DNA from: Thiospirillum jenense
Lineage (GTDB): Bacteria; Pseudomonadota; Gammaproteobacteria; Chromatiales; Chromatiaceae
Length of the DNA: 64,000 bases
Direction of reading: 5' to 3'
Assembly: GCF_014145225.1 (NCBI RefSeq)
Contig: NZ_JABVCQ010000011.1
Span: forward strand, 38,992-102,991
A program made the translations under genes and the position numbers. The notes below the pieces were generated by a model. It was not told the DNA's origin, ran no database searches, and saw only the letters and a list, made by a program, of their open reading frames with translations. Below are positions 9,093-17,825 of this stretch, in pieces (position 1 is the first letter of the stretch; each line of letters starts with the position of its first letter).

Positions 9093-10862
9093 ATGCAGAA
9101 TATAGGTCAATATGAAACCGTGTTGGTGTTAGATGGCGATATGGTGCCGTCATTGACAATTGCACGTTCATTAACACAATTAAAAGTTGACGTGGTGATT
9201 GCCAGTCATCTACCTAAACCACTTGCTAATTATTCACGCACTGTTAAGCAATGTTTGTTATATCCTGATCCATTATCACGGACGGATGATTTTATTGCAT
9301 GGTGTCGCACTCAAATCGCGTTGAATGTTTATCGTTTAATTATTCCAGTGACCGAGCGCACCTTAGTTCCTTTAATGACGCTGTCGAACGCTGCAGACCG
9401 TGAACGTATTGCAATGGCGCCACCAACAGCACTTGCAGTTGCATTGTTTAAATCGCGCACATTAGAACTTGCAGAACGGTTGCAAATTCCTATTCCAAAA
9501 AGTCAGTTAATCACAACAGAACATGCCGTAATCACCGCGGCCAATTTGGGATTAAAATTACCCGTTGTTATTAAGCCAGGCTGTTCTATTGGTGAACACG
9601 CATTCACTAAAAAACAATTACAAGTCAGCTATGCGTTTGATGTAGAAACTGTTAATGTAAAGCTGCAACAATATCTACCGTATGGCCCTGTGTTGCTTCA
9701 GGAATACATGATTGGCCAAGGAATTGGAATTGAGTTAATTGCAAATCACGGAGAAATACGCTATGCCTTTCAACATTTGCGGCTGCATGAAGTGCCATTA
9801 ACAGGTGGTGGTAGTAGTTTAAGAATGAGTGTTGCAATAGAGCCATGTTTATTAGCAACAGCGCAGAAGTTAATGAAAGCATTGCATTGGCATGGCGTTG
9901 CAATGGTTGAATTCAAATGGGATCCCCAAACCCAAACATTTGCACTGATGGAAATCAATGGGCGGTTTTGGGGATCATTGCCATTAGCCGTCGCGGCGGG
10001 CGCTGATTTTCCTGCAATGCTATATGAGCTATTAACAACTGGGATTATTACCACTACCCGTCCAGCAAAAATTGGCGTCATGTGTCGCAAATTAGATCGT
10101 GATTTATATTGGTATGAACAGGTATTGCGTCACGATGCGCCGTCAGAATTAGTGCATTTCCCTTCGCGCTGGCAATTATTGCGTGACAGCTTGCTGGTAT
10201 TTAGTCCACGTCATTATTTTGATGTGCAAAGTTGGCGTGATCCATTGCCAGGAATCATTGACATCGGGCGCATTATTTCGGATTATTATTATCGTGCTTT
10301 ACAATTGTGGCATCATCGCTATTGGTTATTTCAACAACGCCGCGCATGGCGCAGTGGTCAAATAAAGGCATTGCTACAGAATGCTAAACAAGTATTATTT
10401 GTTTGTTATGGCAATATCAATCGCAGTGCGTTTGCTGAACGCTATGTTGCCACCGTTGCACCAAAGACGCATTTAATAATACGGTCAGCGGGGTTTCATC
10501 ATGAAACTGGACGGGCTGCTGATCCAATGATGATTAACGTGGCGCGACAGGTTGGGGTGGATATGACGAGCTGGTCATCGGTGTGTATTAATTCAGATTT
10601 GGTGACAGCAAGTGATGTGATTTTTGTCATGGAATATTGCCATTATAAGCAGTTAATTGCGGCGCTTCCCAGAGCAAAATATAAAACGTTTTTATTGGGG
10701 ATGGCGGGTATTAAAGACAGCCTACAGGGCGCTGTTGAAATTGCTGATCCATTTGGGCAGCAGCGATGTCAGTATGAGAATTGTGTTCAGTCACTGGTAT
10801 TGAATGTTAACTACGTTTTAGATTCAATAAAAACTACTCAACTACATAGAGATAAACAATGA
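9093..10862 (+). CDS. ATP-grasp domain fused to low-molecular-weight protein tyrosine phosphatase
   Basis: A 589-residue two-domain protein. Residues about 1-330 form an ATP-grasp ligase of the carbamoyl-phosphate-synthase-like type: a pre-ATP-grasp Rossmann part, then LPVVIKPGCSIGEHAF, an LLQEYMIGQGIGIEL strand, and the metal-binding MEINGRFWGS. Residues about 430-580 form a low-molecular-weight phosphotyrosine phosphatase: the P-loop CYGNINRS (CX5RS) near residue 438 and the general-acid loop IADPFG near residue 553. Both catalytic centres look intact. The middle stretch (330-430) is basic and aromatic. The stop codon overlaps the next gene's start by four bases, so translation is likely coupled. 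LMW phosphatases regulate tyrosine kinases of exopolysaccharide export; ATP-grasp enzymes ligate acids to amines. A joint role in modifying a surface glycan is inference. Confidence 0.85.
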   Translation: MQNIGQYETVLVLDGDMVPSLTIARSLTQLKVDVVIASHLPKPLANYSRTVKQCLLYPDPLSRTDDFIAWCRTQIALNVYRLIIPVTERTLVPLMTLSNAADRERIAMAPPTALAVALFKSRTLELAERLQIPIPKSQLITTEHAVITAANLGLKLPVVIKPGCSIGEHAFTKKQLQVSYAFDVETVNVKLQQYLPYGPVLLQEYMIGQGIGIELIANHGEIRYAFQHLRLHEVPLTGGGSSLRMSVAIEPCLLATAQKLMKALHWHGVAMVEFKWDPQTQTFALMEINGRFWGSLPLAVAAGADFPAMLYELLTTGIITTTRPAKIGVMCRKLDRDLYWYEQVLRHDAPSELVHFPSRWQLLRDSLLVFSPRHYFDVQSWRDPLPGIIDIGRIISDYYYRALQLWHHRYWLFQQRRAWRSGQIKALLQNAKQVLFVCYGNINRSAFAERYVATVAPKTHLIIRSAGFHHETGRAADPMMINVARQVGVDMTSWSSVCINSDLVTASDVIFVMEYCHYKQLIAALPRAKYKTFLLGMAGIKDSLQGAVEIADPFGQQRCQYENCVQSLVLNVNYVLDSIKTTQLHRDKQ

Positions 10863-11626
10863 TTGTTATTGGATTAGGTTCAGGACGCTCTGGTACTGCA
10901 TCATTGGCAAAATTAATCAATGCGCAACATGATGCGCTATGTTTTCACGAAATGAATCCGAGTTGCGTACGTTTTCATGGTACACGCCGACCAATTATCA
11001 ATACAATTGAAGAATACCAGCGTATTTTAGATGGTGGTAATTCATCTGAATTAACGGTGGATTTATCACGCCCTGTCGCAGCGGTAGCTTATGATAAATT
11101 ATGTACTATGAAATCAGTTAAATTGATTGGAGATATTGCTTTTTATTATTTAAGCTATGTCGAAGATATTCTTACAGTTAACCCAAATGTGAGATTTATA
11201 TGTCTCAAAAGAAATAAAGAGGCGACAGTGAGAAGCTGGCTAAAAAAATCAGAAATTCAGAGATGGCGCTCTAAAAAAATTGCTGATAAATTATCTGCTT
11301 TAATTACACGACAACCTTATTATGAATCGCGTAATTTTTGGCAAGAACATGACGGGACAGAATGGGAAAAGGATTTGGTATGGGATAAATGCTTTCCAAA
11401 ATTCGACGCAAATAATAAACGTGAAGCGATTGAACAATATTGGGATTTTTATTACTCAGAGAGTGAGAAGATTGCGCAAAAATATCCTGAGGTATTTCGG
11501 TTGATACAGACTGAATCACTGAATGAGAGACAGCAGCAAGTAGCATTGTTGGATTTTATTGGTGTTGCGCAAAAAGAAATGGTATTTACAGACGCACACA
11601 TTCACAAACTGGCTACAAGGGATTAA
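10859..11626 (+). CDS. sulfotransferase-like P-loop protein
   Basis: A 255-residue protein with an N-terminal nucleotide-binding loop, IGLGSGRSGTASLAKL, which matches the 5'-phosphosulfate-binding loop of PAPS-dependent sulfotransferases. A later VRFICLKRNKEATVRSW segment fits the 3'-phosphate-binding arginine/serine region of the same fold. It overlaps the ATP-grasp/phosphatase gene by four bases and is followed two bases later by the glycosyltransferase gene, so the three form a tight operon. The likely job is sulfation of a glycan or of a glycan precursor; substrate not visible. Confidence 0.78.
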   Translation: MIVIGLGSGRSGTASLAKLINAQHDALCFHEMNPSCVRFHGTRRPIINTIEEYQRILDGGNSSELTVDLSRPVAAVAYDKLCTMKSVKLIGDIAFYYLSYVEDILTVNPNVRFICLKRNKEATVRSWLKKSEIQRWRSKKIADKLSALITRQPYYESRNFWQEHDGTEWEKDLVWDKCFPKFDANNKREAIEQYWDFYYSESEKIAQKYPEVFRLIQTESLNERQQQVALLDFIGVAQKEMVFTDAHIHKLATRD

Positions 11627-11628
11627 AT

Positions 11629-12633
11629 ATGGCTGGATTATTCAGCGTTATTTTAGCAACACGCAATCGTCCTGAGTTGTTTGGTGATGCTCTAAATTCT
11701 GTATTAAATCAAACCTATCAAGGGTTTGAAATCATCGTTGTTGATGATGGTTCTGACGCCCAGTATTCAGAAAACTACAATAATCTTTTTAATTCAATTG
11801 CTGGTGAACGTCCTGACATAGAAACAAAGCTTTTACGCCTCGCCCAACGCGATAAAGGGCATGGGCAAAGTTATAGTTTAAATGAAGGTAGCAAGTTTGC
11901 ATCAAATGAATTCCTTTGTTTTCTGGATGATGACGATTTTTGGATAGAACCATGCTACCTTGAACAAGTTGCAAATAACTTGTGTGATATGCCTAGCATT
12001 GATTTGTATATGAGTAACCAACAAGCGTTATTATTAGGTAAACCATTAACACAACCAGTTTGGCTTGAGAATTTGCCTAACACCTTTAACCGCTTTCCGC
12101 CTAAATCTATTTCGGCAAATATTTGGCTGGTGTCTGTTGACAATTTGATGAATATTGATGGCTTTTGTCACTTGAATTGCTTGGTTATCCGCAAAAAACT
12201 CTTTTTTGCGATTGGTGGAATGGATGAAAACATACGTTGGGAGTGTGACCGAGACTTGTATTTAAGAGCGATAAATCAAGCAAACCAAATTATCTTTAAC
12301 CCAAATGTCGTTTCGCATCATCGGGTGCCAGATAAATCAAAACAATCAAATATGACAACGGCCTTATCAGAAGTTGACAGGCGCTTGTATCAACTCCGCG
12401 TGTTTGAAAAAGCGGTCATTTATGCCAAACATCCTCTCATTAGAAACATGGCTAAATGCCAATTAGTTTACACCCTTAAACACATTGCCGAACAGTTATT
12501 CAAATCTGGCAACTATACTGCGGGTAGTCACTTTGGTTGGCAGGCATTGGGTGCGCGTTTTTCATTCAAGTGGCTTGCGTATTTGGTTGTGCAATTCTTA
12601 AAAAATAAGTTGTCATTTAAAATGATCGGGTAG
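11629..12633 (+). CDS. family 2 glycosyltransferase
   Basis: A 334-residue GT2-type (GT-A fold) glycosyltransferase. The N-terminus has FSVILATRNRPELFGDALNS and FEIIVVDDGSD, the nucleotide-sugar-binding start of the family. The DXD-like metal site is in CFLDDDDFW near residue 104, and WECDRDLYLRA near residue 204 fits the acceptor/base region. It is the last gene of the AT-rich operon with the sulfotransferase-like and ATP-grasp/phosphatase genes. Donor and acceptor sugars cannot be told from sequence. Confidence 0.9.
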   Translation: MAGLFSVILATRNRPELFGDALNSVLNQTYQGFEIIVVDDGSDAQYSENYNNLFNSIAGERPDIETKLLRLAQRDKGHGQSYSLNEGSKFASNEFLCFLDDDDFWIEPCYLEQVANNLCDMPSIDLYMSNQQALLLGKPLTQPVWLENLPNTFNRFPPKSISANIWLVSVDNLMNIDGFCHLNCLVIRKKLFFAIGGMDENIRWECDRDLYLRAINQANQIIFNPNVVSHHRVPDKSKQSNMTTALSEVDRRLYQLRVFEKAVIYAKHPLIRNMAKCQLVYTLKHIAEQLFKSGNYTAGSHFGWQALGARFSFKWLAYLVVQFLKNKLSFKMIG

Positions 12634-12680
12634 TGTTGTAGGTATTTATTTGCCAATTATACCCATAAAAACACTACCCG
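12627..12680. terminator. long inverted repeat between convergent genes (candidate bidirectional terminator)
   Basis: CGGGTAGTGTT at 12627-12637 is perfectly complementary to AACACTACCCG at 12670-12680. The left arm overlaps the last codons of the glycosyltransferase gene. It lies between the plus-strand glycan operon and the minus-strand cyd operon. T runs are weak, so terminator function is an inference from placement. Confidence 0.55.
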
Positions 12681-12689
12681 CCGATTCTA

Positions 12690-12815
12690 TTAACCCGCCG
12701 TATCCTGATCCCCCGCTGGTTCGTGGCACTGCTCTGATTCATACCACATCACGTTAATAATGCCGAATGCAACGGCTAATAACACGCCAAGAATCCACGA
12801 AAAATACCACATCAT
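12690..12815 (-). CDS. cydX: cytochrome bd oxidase small subunit CydX
   Basis: A 41-residue membrane peptide, MMWYFSWILGVLLAVAFGII followed by NVMWYESEQC and a short acidic tail. The WYFSWILG start and the single transmembrane helix match CydX, the small subunit that stabilises the haems of cytochrome bd. A strong ribosome-binding site (GGAGG) sits six bases before the tandem ATG ATG. It lies 82 bases downstream of cydB on the same strand, the standard cydABX order. The gene is short enough to be missed by automatic calling. Confidence 0.9.
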   Translation of the reverse strand: MMWYFSWILGVLLAVAFGIINVMWYESEQCHEPAGDQDTAG

Positions 12816-12897
12816 CAACCTCCGCTAATGTGCAATGACTAAGACCGCAATTTGCATTGTGTCTTAGTCATGCAGGCGTTATTTACTCATTGATCGG

Positions 12898-14040
12898 TTA
12901 ATACGCTAACGTGTCCTGCGCTTGAATCTCTTCAATCGTCACGCGCCGCCACATCTTGTAATACGTCCAAGTGGTGTAGACCAGAATGATCGGAATAAAG
13001 ATCACCGCTGCCCAAAACATCACCGTTAATGTCAAATGACTCGACGTGGCATCCCACGCAATTAAACTGTTATTGGGATTGGTGCTAGACGGCATAATAA
13101 ACGGGAACATCGCCGCACCGACGGTCATAATAATCCCGGTAATGCCTAGCCCGCTCAAAATTAACCCCAAGCCGGGGCGATCTTGAATAGACATGGATAC
13201 CGCGAACCCTAATCCCGCAAATCCCAGCACTGGAAATAACAGCGTTAATGGATAATCGCGGTAATTGACTAACCAGCCGCTCGAATCAATCACGACCTGT
13301 TTAGTTAATGGATTCGGCACGGCATCTAATGCGGGCATTGATACCACTTTGAAACCATCAATCCCAAAGGTCAGCCAAATACCGGCTAATGCAAAGGTGG
13401 CAATGGTCGTTAATCCCAATGGTTTCACCCAGGCTTTGGCGCGAGTGGCAATTGGATCAGCCGTGCGCAATTGCAACCATAATGCGCCGTGCAGCATTAA
13501 CATGGCGACGCTCACCACGCCCGTTAATAATGCAAATGGATTGAGTAAGCCCCAAAAACTGCCGGTGTAATAGGGGCGCAGGAACTCGTCTAAATGGAAT
13601 GGGACGCCCTGTAATAAATTGCCGAACGCAATGCCGAAGACTAATGCCGGTACTACGCCGCCAATGAATAAGCCCCAATCCCACGCGCTGCGCCAAATAG
13701 GATTGGCAATTTTACTGCGGTAATCAAAGCCAACTGGTCTAAAGAATAGCGCAAATAATGCCAAGAGCATGGCGAAATAAAACCCGCTAAATGCTGTAGC
13801 ATACACTAATGGCCACGCGGCAAAGATTGCGCCGCCGGCGGTAATTAACCACACTTGATTGCCATCCCAATGCGGCCCGACGGTGTTAATAATGACGCGC
13901 CGTTCTAGGTCATTCTTACCCAAGAAGGGTAATAACCCGCCAACGCCCATGTCTAATCCATCGGTGACAGCAAAGCCGATGAATAAGACACCGACCAATA
14001 CCCACCAAATGAATTTGAGTACTTCATAATCCAATGGCAT
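12898..14040 (-). CDS. cydB: cytochrome bd ubiquinol oxidase subunit II
   Basis: A 380-residue polytopic membrane protein. The start MPLDYEVLKFIWWVLVGVLF, GFAVTDGLDMGVGGLLPFLG, and INTVGPHWDGNQVWLITAGG are hallmark CydB segments. CydB is the structural partner of CydA in the high-affinity terminal quinol oxidase, which reduces O2 at low tension in the inner membrane. It begins two bases after the cydA stop codon and precedes cydX. In a phototrophic anaerobe this oxidase would serve for microaerobic respiration or O2 removal. Confidence 0.97.
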   Translation of the reverse strand: MPLDYEVLKFIWWVLVGVLFIGFAVTDGLDMGVGGLLPFLGKNDLERRVIINTVGPHWDGNQVWLITAGGAIFAAWPLVYATAFSGFYFAMLLALFALFFRPVGFDYRSKIANPIWRSAWDWGLFIGGVVPALVFGIAFGNLLQGVPFHLDEFLRPYYTGSFWGLLNPFALLTGVVSVAMLMLHGALWLQLRTADPIATRAKAWVKPLGLTTIATFALAGIWLTFGIDGFKVVSMPALDAVPNPLTKQVVIDSSGWLVNYRDYPLTLLFPVLGFAGLGFAVSMSIQDRPGLGLILSGLGITGIIMTVGAAMFPFIMPSSTNPNNSLIAWDATSSHLTLTVMFWAAVIFIPIILVYTTWTYYKMWRRVTIEEIQAQDTLAY

Positions 14041-14042
14041 GA

Positions 14043-15656
14043 TTATTCTCCCTGCGCCTTTTGAGTCGCGGCCGTTGCTGCAATTGCGCCACCACCTAGA
14101 TGATTGGTTTGCCGTTCGTGGAAATACCGTCCGGTGTGCAATGAACTGGGGCCGAGGCGGCTGAATTTGAACATTAAAAACATTTCAATCAAGAAGAGAA
14201 TCGTATAGAAGGTAATAAACCCGGTTAAACTCAACATGATTTCCTGCGCGGTTAAACTCGACGCGGCAATGTAAGTGGGCAAGACTTCACCAATTGCCCA
14301 GGGTTGACGACCGAATTCAGCAACAAACCAACCGGTTTCCACACCGATCCAGGGGACGGGAATGCTGAATAAAAACATCCATAATAACCAGCGTTGTTCT
14401 TGCAAAGTGCGCTTGGCATTGTAATAAAACCCTAACGCAATTAATAGCAACATCCAGAAGCCGCACATGACCATCACGCGGAAACTCCAGAATAACGGCG
14501 CCACTTGGGGAATTGAATCTTTGGCGGCCAATTTAATCTGTTCTTCATTCGCTTGTGCGGGATTGTCAACATAGCGTTTTAATAATAACCCGTAGCCAAG
14601 ATCGGCTTTGTGTTGCGTGAACACGGCGCGAATATCCGGCGTATCTTCACCATTGCGCAGTTTGTGTAACGCATCATAGGCGATCATGCCGGAGCGAATA
14701 CGGATTTCGTGCTTTGCTATTAAATCTTTCAAGCCAACCACCTCCTCATCTAATGAACGAGTGGCAATTAAGCCTAATAACCAGGGGACTTTAATGGCAT
14801 TGTGCGTGGCTTCATCTTCATTGCTGGGAATACCGAAAATCGTGAAGGCAGCGGGGGCCGGTTCAGTGTGCCATTCTGATTCAATCGCCGCTAATTTGAC
14901 GCGCTGGATTTCGCCAATTTCATAGCCAGATTCGTCACCTAATAAAATGACCGATAGAATAGACGCGAGCGCGAAACCGACGGCGACGGAGAACGAACGT
15001 TTGGCAAAGGCGACATCACGCCCTTTTAATAGATACCACGATGAAATACCCATGACGAACATGGCGGCGGTGACGTAACCGGCGGCGACGGTGTGAACGA
15101 ATTTGACTTGCGCGACGGGATTAAACAGCAATTCAGTAAAGCTGGTCATTTCCATGCGCATCGTTTCAAAGCTGAATTCAGAACCGACGGGGTTTTGCAT
15201 CCAGCCATTGGCAATTAAAATCCACAACGCGGATAAATTAGAGCCAAATGCGGTTAAAAAGGTGACGGTTAAATGTTGGCGTTTGCTTAATCGTTCCCAG
15301 CCGAGGAAGAACAATCCAATGAAGGTAGATTCTAAAAAGAATGCCATTAACCCTTCAATAGCCAGCGGGGCGCCGAAGACGTCACCAACGTAATGCGAGT
15401 AATACGCCCAGTTGGTGCCGAATTGAAACTCCATTGTCAAGCCGGTGGTGACGCCGAGGGCGAAGTTAATCCCAAATAACTTGCCCCAAAACTTGGTCAT
15501 GTCTTTATAGATTTCACGGCCGGTCATCACATAAACGCTCTCCATGATGACCAGAATCCAGGATAAACCGAGCGTCAGCGGGACAAATAAAAAGTGATAC
15601 ATCGCGGTGGAGGCGAATTGCCAGCGCGATAGCTCGATCATACTACTGTCAAGCAT
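14043..15656 (-). CDS. cydA: cytochrome bd ubiquinol oxidase subunit I
   Basis: A 537-residue subunit carrying the haems b558, b595 and d. It starts with [20 protein letters not shown], placing the axial histidine at residue 21. The quinol-binding Q-loop is present, and [13 protein letters not shown] follows the [12 protein letters not shown] segment. [16 protein letters not shown] contains the second conserved histidine. The length is typical of the long Q-loop class. It is first in the cydABX operon, with about 180 bases of upstream sequence before the HicB-like gene on the other strand. No clear FNR or ArcA box was identified by eye. Confidence 0.97.
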   Translation of the reverse strand: MLDSSMIELSRWQFASTAMYHFLFVPLTLGLSWILVIMESVYVMTGREIYKDMTKFWGKLFGINFALGVTTGLTMEFQFGTNWAYYSHYVGDVFGAPLAIEGLMAFFLESTFIGLFFLGWERLSKRQHLTVTFLTAFGSNLSALWILIANGWMQNPVGSEFSFETMRMEMTSFTELLFNPVAQVKFVHTVAAGYVTAAMFVMGISSWYLLKGRDVAFAKRSFSVAVGFALASILSVILLGDESGYEIGEIQRVKLAAIESEWHTEPAPAAFTIFGIPSNEDEATHNAIKVPWLLGLIATRSLDEEVVGLKDLIAKHEIRIRSGMIAYDALHKLRNGEDTPDIRAVFTQHKADLGYGLLLKRYVDNPAQANEEQIKLAAKDSIPQVAPLFWSFRVMVMCGFWMLLLIALGFYYNAKRTLQEQRWLLWMFLFSIPVPWIGVETGWFVAEFGRQPWAIGEVLPTYIAASSLTAQEIMLSLTGFITFYTILFLIEMFLMFKFSRLGPSSLHTGRYFHERQTNHLGGGAIAATAATQKAQGE

Positions 15657-15836
15657 TGTTTAATTCCCCAGTGAATTGATGGGAGATGGGCGGATGTCAA
15701 CCAGTGACGCGGTGATAATGCACACATCCGGGTGCGCGGGCAACTGGCAATTTGTGACGGGTTGGGAATGACGCGGGCGGGCGGGGCGGCATTTCCTAAA
15801 CAGTTTTTTCAAACAAGCAGATTAGAAGTTAAATCA

Positions 15837-16049
15837 ATGCGTTACGCCATCGTTATCGAAAAAGCGGCCGGCAATTTTTCCGCCTACGTTCCCGATTTGC
15901 CCGGCTGTATTGCGACTGGGCAGTCGGTTGAAAAAGTGACACGCGAAATCACCGAGGCGATTCTGTTCCACTTGGAAGGGTTGCGCGAGGATGGAATTGC
16001 GCCGCCTGCGACACAATGTCATGTTAAATATGTGGACGTGGCGGTGTAA
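15837..16049 (+). CDS. HicB-like antitoxin-family protein, no adjacent HicA
   Basis: A 70-residue protein with the HicB_like beta-sheet pattern: MRYAIVIEKAAGNFSAYVPD, then LPGCIATGQSVEKVTREI and an amphipathic helix. The ATG at 15837 is chosen because the sequence upstream is not HicB-like. HicB proteins normally neutralise a HicA mRNA interferase. No HicA coding sequence is visible on either side, so this is an orphan antitoxin, a relic, or acts in trans. Confidence 0.75.
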   Translation: MRYAIVIEKAAGNFSAYVPDLPGCIATGQSVEKVTREITEAILFHLEGLREDGIAPPATQCHVKYVDVAV

Positions 16050-16094
16050 TTGGCTGATGCGTTTAATCTGTTTTATGCCAGTTTTAATTGGCTA

Positions 16095-17693
16095 TCAATC
16101 ATCACCCGCCAATAAAATACCCTGCTCACTGGTCTTTGCTGCCGCCGCTTTTTTAATCACTGCGTGATGCAGCGGTAAATCACTGCGGCGGCCGTCTTCA
16201 AGCATTTCACGAATGGTCACGATTTGAATACACGGGTAATTGCGGTGTAAAAACTCATGCTGATAAAACCCCGCCGCTATTGCCTCATCCCGCATGGGTT
16301 TGGTCGGTTCTTCTAATGTAATCAATACCGCCATGACTGCCTGTTCTCGCGCCATATCACCGCGTAACGTGGCAATGTCATTGCGCTGTACTTTGCCAGA
16401 TTTGACTTGAATAATGACCGGCGCTGTGGCGGTTTTTTCTTTACCAGTGGCAATGTACGCAACGCCGTCAATGCCTTTGTCGGCACCTTTTTTATCATTG
16501 ATGACGGCGCGATTATTGCTGTAAGTTAATACCGCCCATTTCTCAAACTCTTTGCGTAATCGGTCATCTTTTTTATTAGCCAAAGCGCGGGCGAATGCCA
16601 TGTCACGCGGGATGCCGCTTAAACTGATATTAGTTAATACGTCGCTGCCAAAACTGTCTTCTAATCGTTGGAGAATTAACGCAATACTTTGGTAAGTGAT
16701 GTCTATTCCAATCCATGACCGATTTAATCGCTGGGACACAGCAACGGTGGTACCGCAGCCGCAATACGCATCTAATACCAGGTCGCCTGCATTGCTGCTG
16801 GCTTGAATAATGCGTTCTAATAAGGTTTCGGGTTTTTGGGTGGGGTAGCCGAGGCGTTCACCACCAAACGTGCCAATTTGGCCAATATCGTTCCAAAGAT
16901 TGCTGACGGGCGCCCCTTTTTCTTCATTAAAATAATGCTTGTAGACTGGATATTTTGACGTAAGTATTATTTTTGCTTCGCCTGATTCCAACAGCCTATT
17001 TAATCTTTCAGCGGACACTGTTTTCAATGGATTCCATTTAAATCTTCGACCTTGTTCATCTATTTTATCGTAGCGTTTTAGGGCGCCTTGACTATAGGGC
17101 CGATTGATTTTATTGAACAAATATTCTGATGTTTTACTGTACAAAAAAAGGCTATCAGTATTGGTTGGAAATTTCCGCGCTATAGATTTACTGCTGCCTG
17201 AATTAAAAGTCCGTTCCCAAACAATTTCATTCAAATAATCTCCGCCCCTTGGACAAAAAATACTATCCAACATCAATTTCAAATAATGACTACAGGTTGG
17301 GTCACAATGCAAATAAAAACTGCCGGTTGGTTTTAATACCCGCCAAATCTCATTCACCCGCTGCGTCATACTCACCAAATACGCCAGCAAACTGCCCGTC
17401 CCCAATACCGCCCGCAAGCCTTTTAATAATTCAATTGTCTGCCGCGTGTAATCACTTTGGCGAGTTTGCGTAATATCTAACCAACCCAACTCGGCTAATT
17501 CATTCCACGTCCAAGTATCAATAAATGCCTGCGCTTGTGCCGCGTCTTCTTTGCCGACGTTATTATAAATCTGGAAATAATTGCGTTTAGAATTAAATGG
17601 CGGATCAATGTAGCACAAGTCCACGCTCTCATCTTTAATCTTATTGCGCAATACGTCTAAATTGTCGCCGTAGAATAGTTGGTTCATCATCAC
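16095..17693 (-). CDS. DNA methyltransferase (N6-adenine/N4-cytosine) fused to Mrr-like nuclease domain
   Basis: A 532-residue protein. The methyltransferase part (about 1-330) has the catalytic DPPF at residues 30-33 (VDLCYIDPPFNSKRNYF), GSFYLHCDPTCSHYLK, and the S-adenosylmethionine loop LDAYCGCGTTVAVSQRLN near the C-terminal side, the beta-class order (catalytic motif before the SAM loop). The C-terminal part (about 385-510) looks like a restriction-endonuclease-fold Mrr domain: KGIDGVAYI followed by VIIQVKSGKVQRNDIATLRG, giving the D ... QxK core of PD-(D/E)XK enzymes. It may be a single-chain restriction-modification enzyme; no separate specificity subunit is adjacent. Specificity cannot be read from the sequence. 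Confidence 0.85.
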   Translation of the reverse strand: MMMNQLFYGDNLDVLRNKIKDESVDLCYIDPPFNSKRNYFQIYNNVGKEDAAQAQAFIDTWTWNELAELGWLDITQTRQSDYTRQTIELLKGLRAVLGTGSLLAYLVSMTQRVNEIWRVLKPTGSFYLHCDPTCSHYLKLMLDSIFCPRGGDYLNEIVWERTFNSGSSKSIARKFPTNTDSLFLYSKTSEYLFNKINRPYSQGALKRYDKIDEQGRRFKWNPLKTVSAERLNRLLESGEAKIILTSKYPVYKHYFNEEKGAPVSNLWNDIGQIGTFGGERLGYPTQKPETLLERIIQASSNAGDLVLDAYCGCGTTVAVSQRLNRSWIGIDITYQSIALILQRLEDSFGSDVLTNISLSGIPRDMAFARALANKKDDRLRKEFEKWAVLTYSNNRAVINDKKGADKGIDGVAYIATGKEKTATAPVIIQVKSGKVQRNDIATLRGDMAREQAVMAVLITLEEPTKPMRDEAIAAGFYQHEFLHRNYPCIQIVTIREMLEDGRRSDLPLHHAVIKKAAAAKTSEQGILLAGDD

Positions 17694-17755
17694 TCCAAGT
17701 CATTCCCACAACTGCGCGAATTAAACCCCGCCGTCGCGGGAATAACAATCAAGGC

Positions 17756-17801
17756 AACTGTGCTGGTCGGTTCATTAAAACTGAATCGCGCCAGCACAGT
17801 T
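17756..17801. terminator. inverted repeat downstream of bchB (candidate terminator)
   Basis: AACTGTGCTGG at 17756-17766 pairs with CCAGCACAGTT at 17791-17801, located 25 bases past the bchB stop in the minus direction and before the methyltransferase gene. T runs are short, so this is a moderate call. Confidence 0.5.
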
Positions 17802-17825
17802 CAATTTACTCATCGCCGTTTTCAT

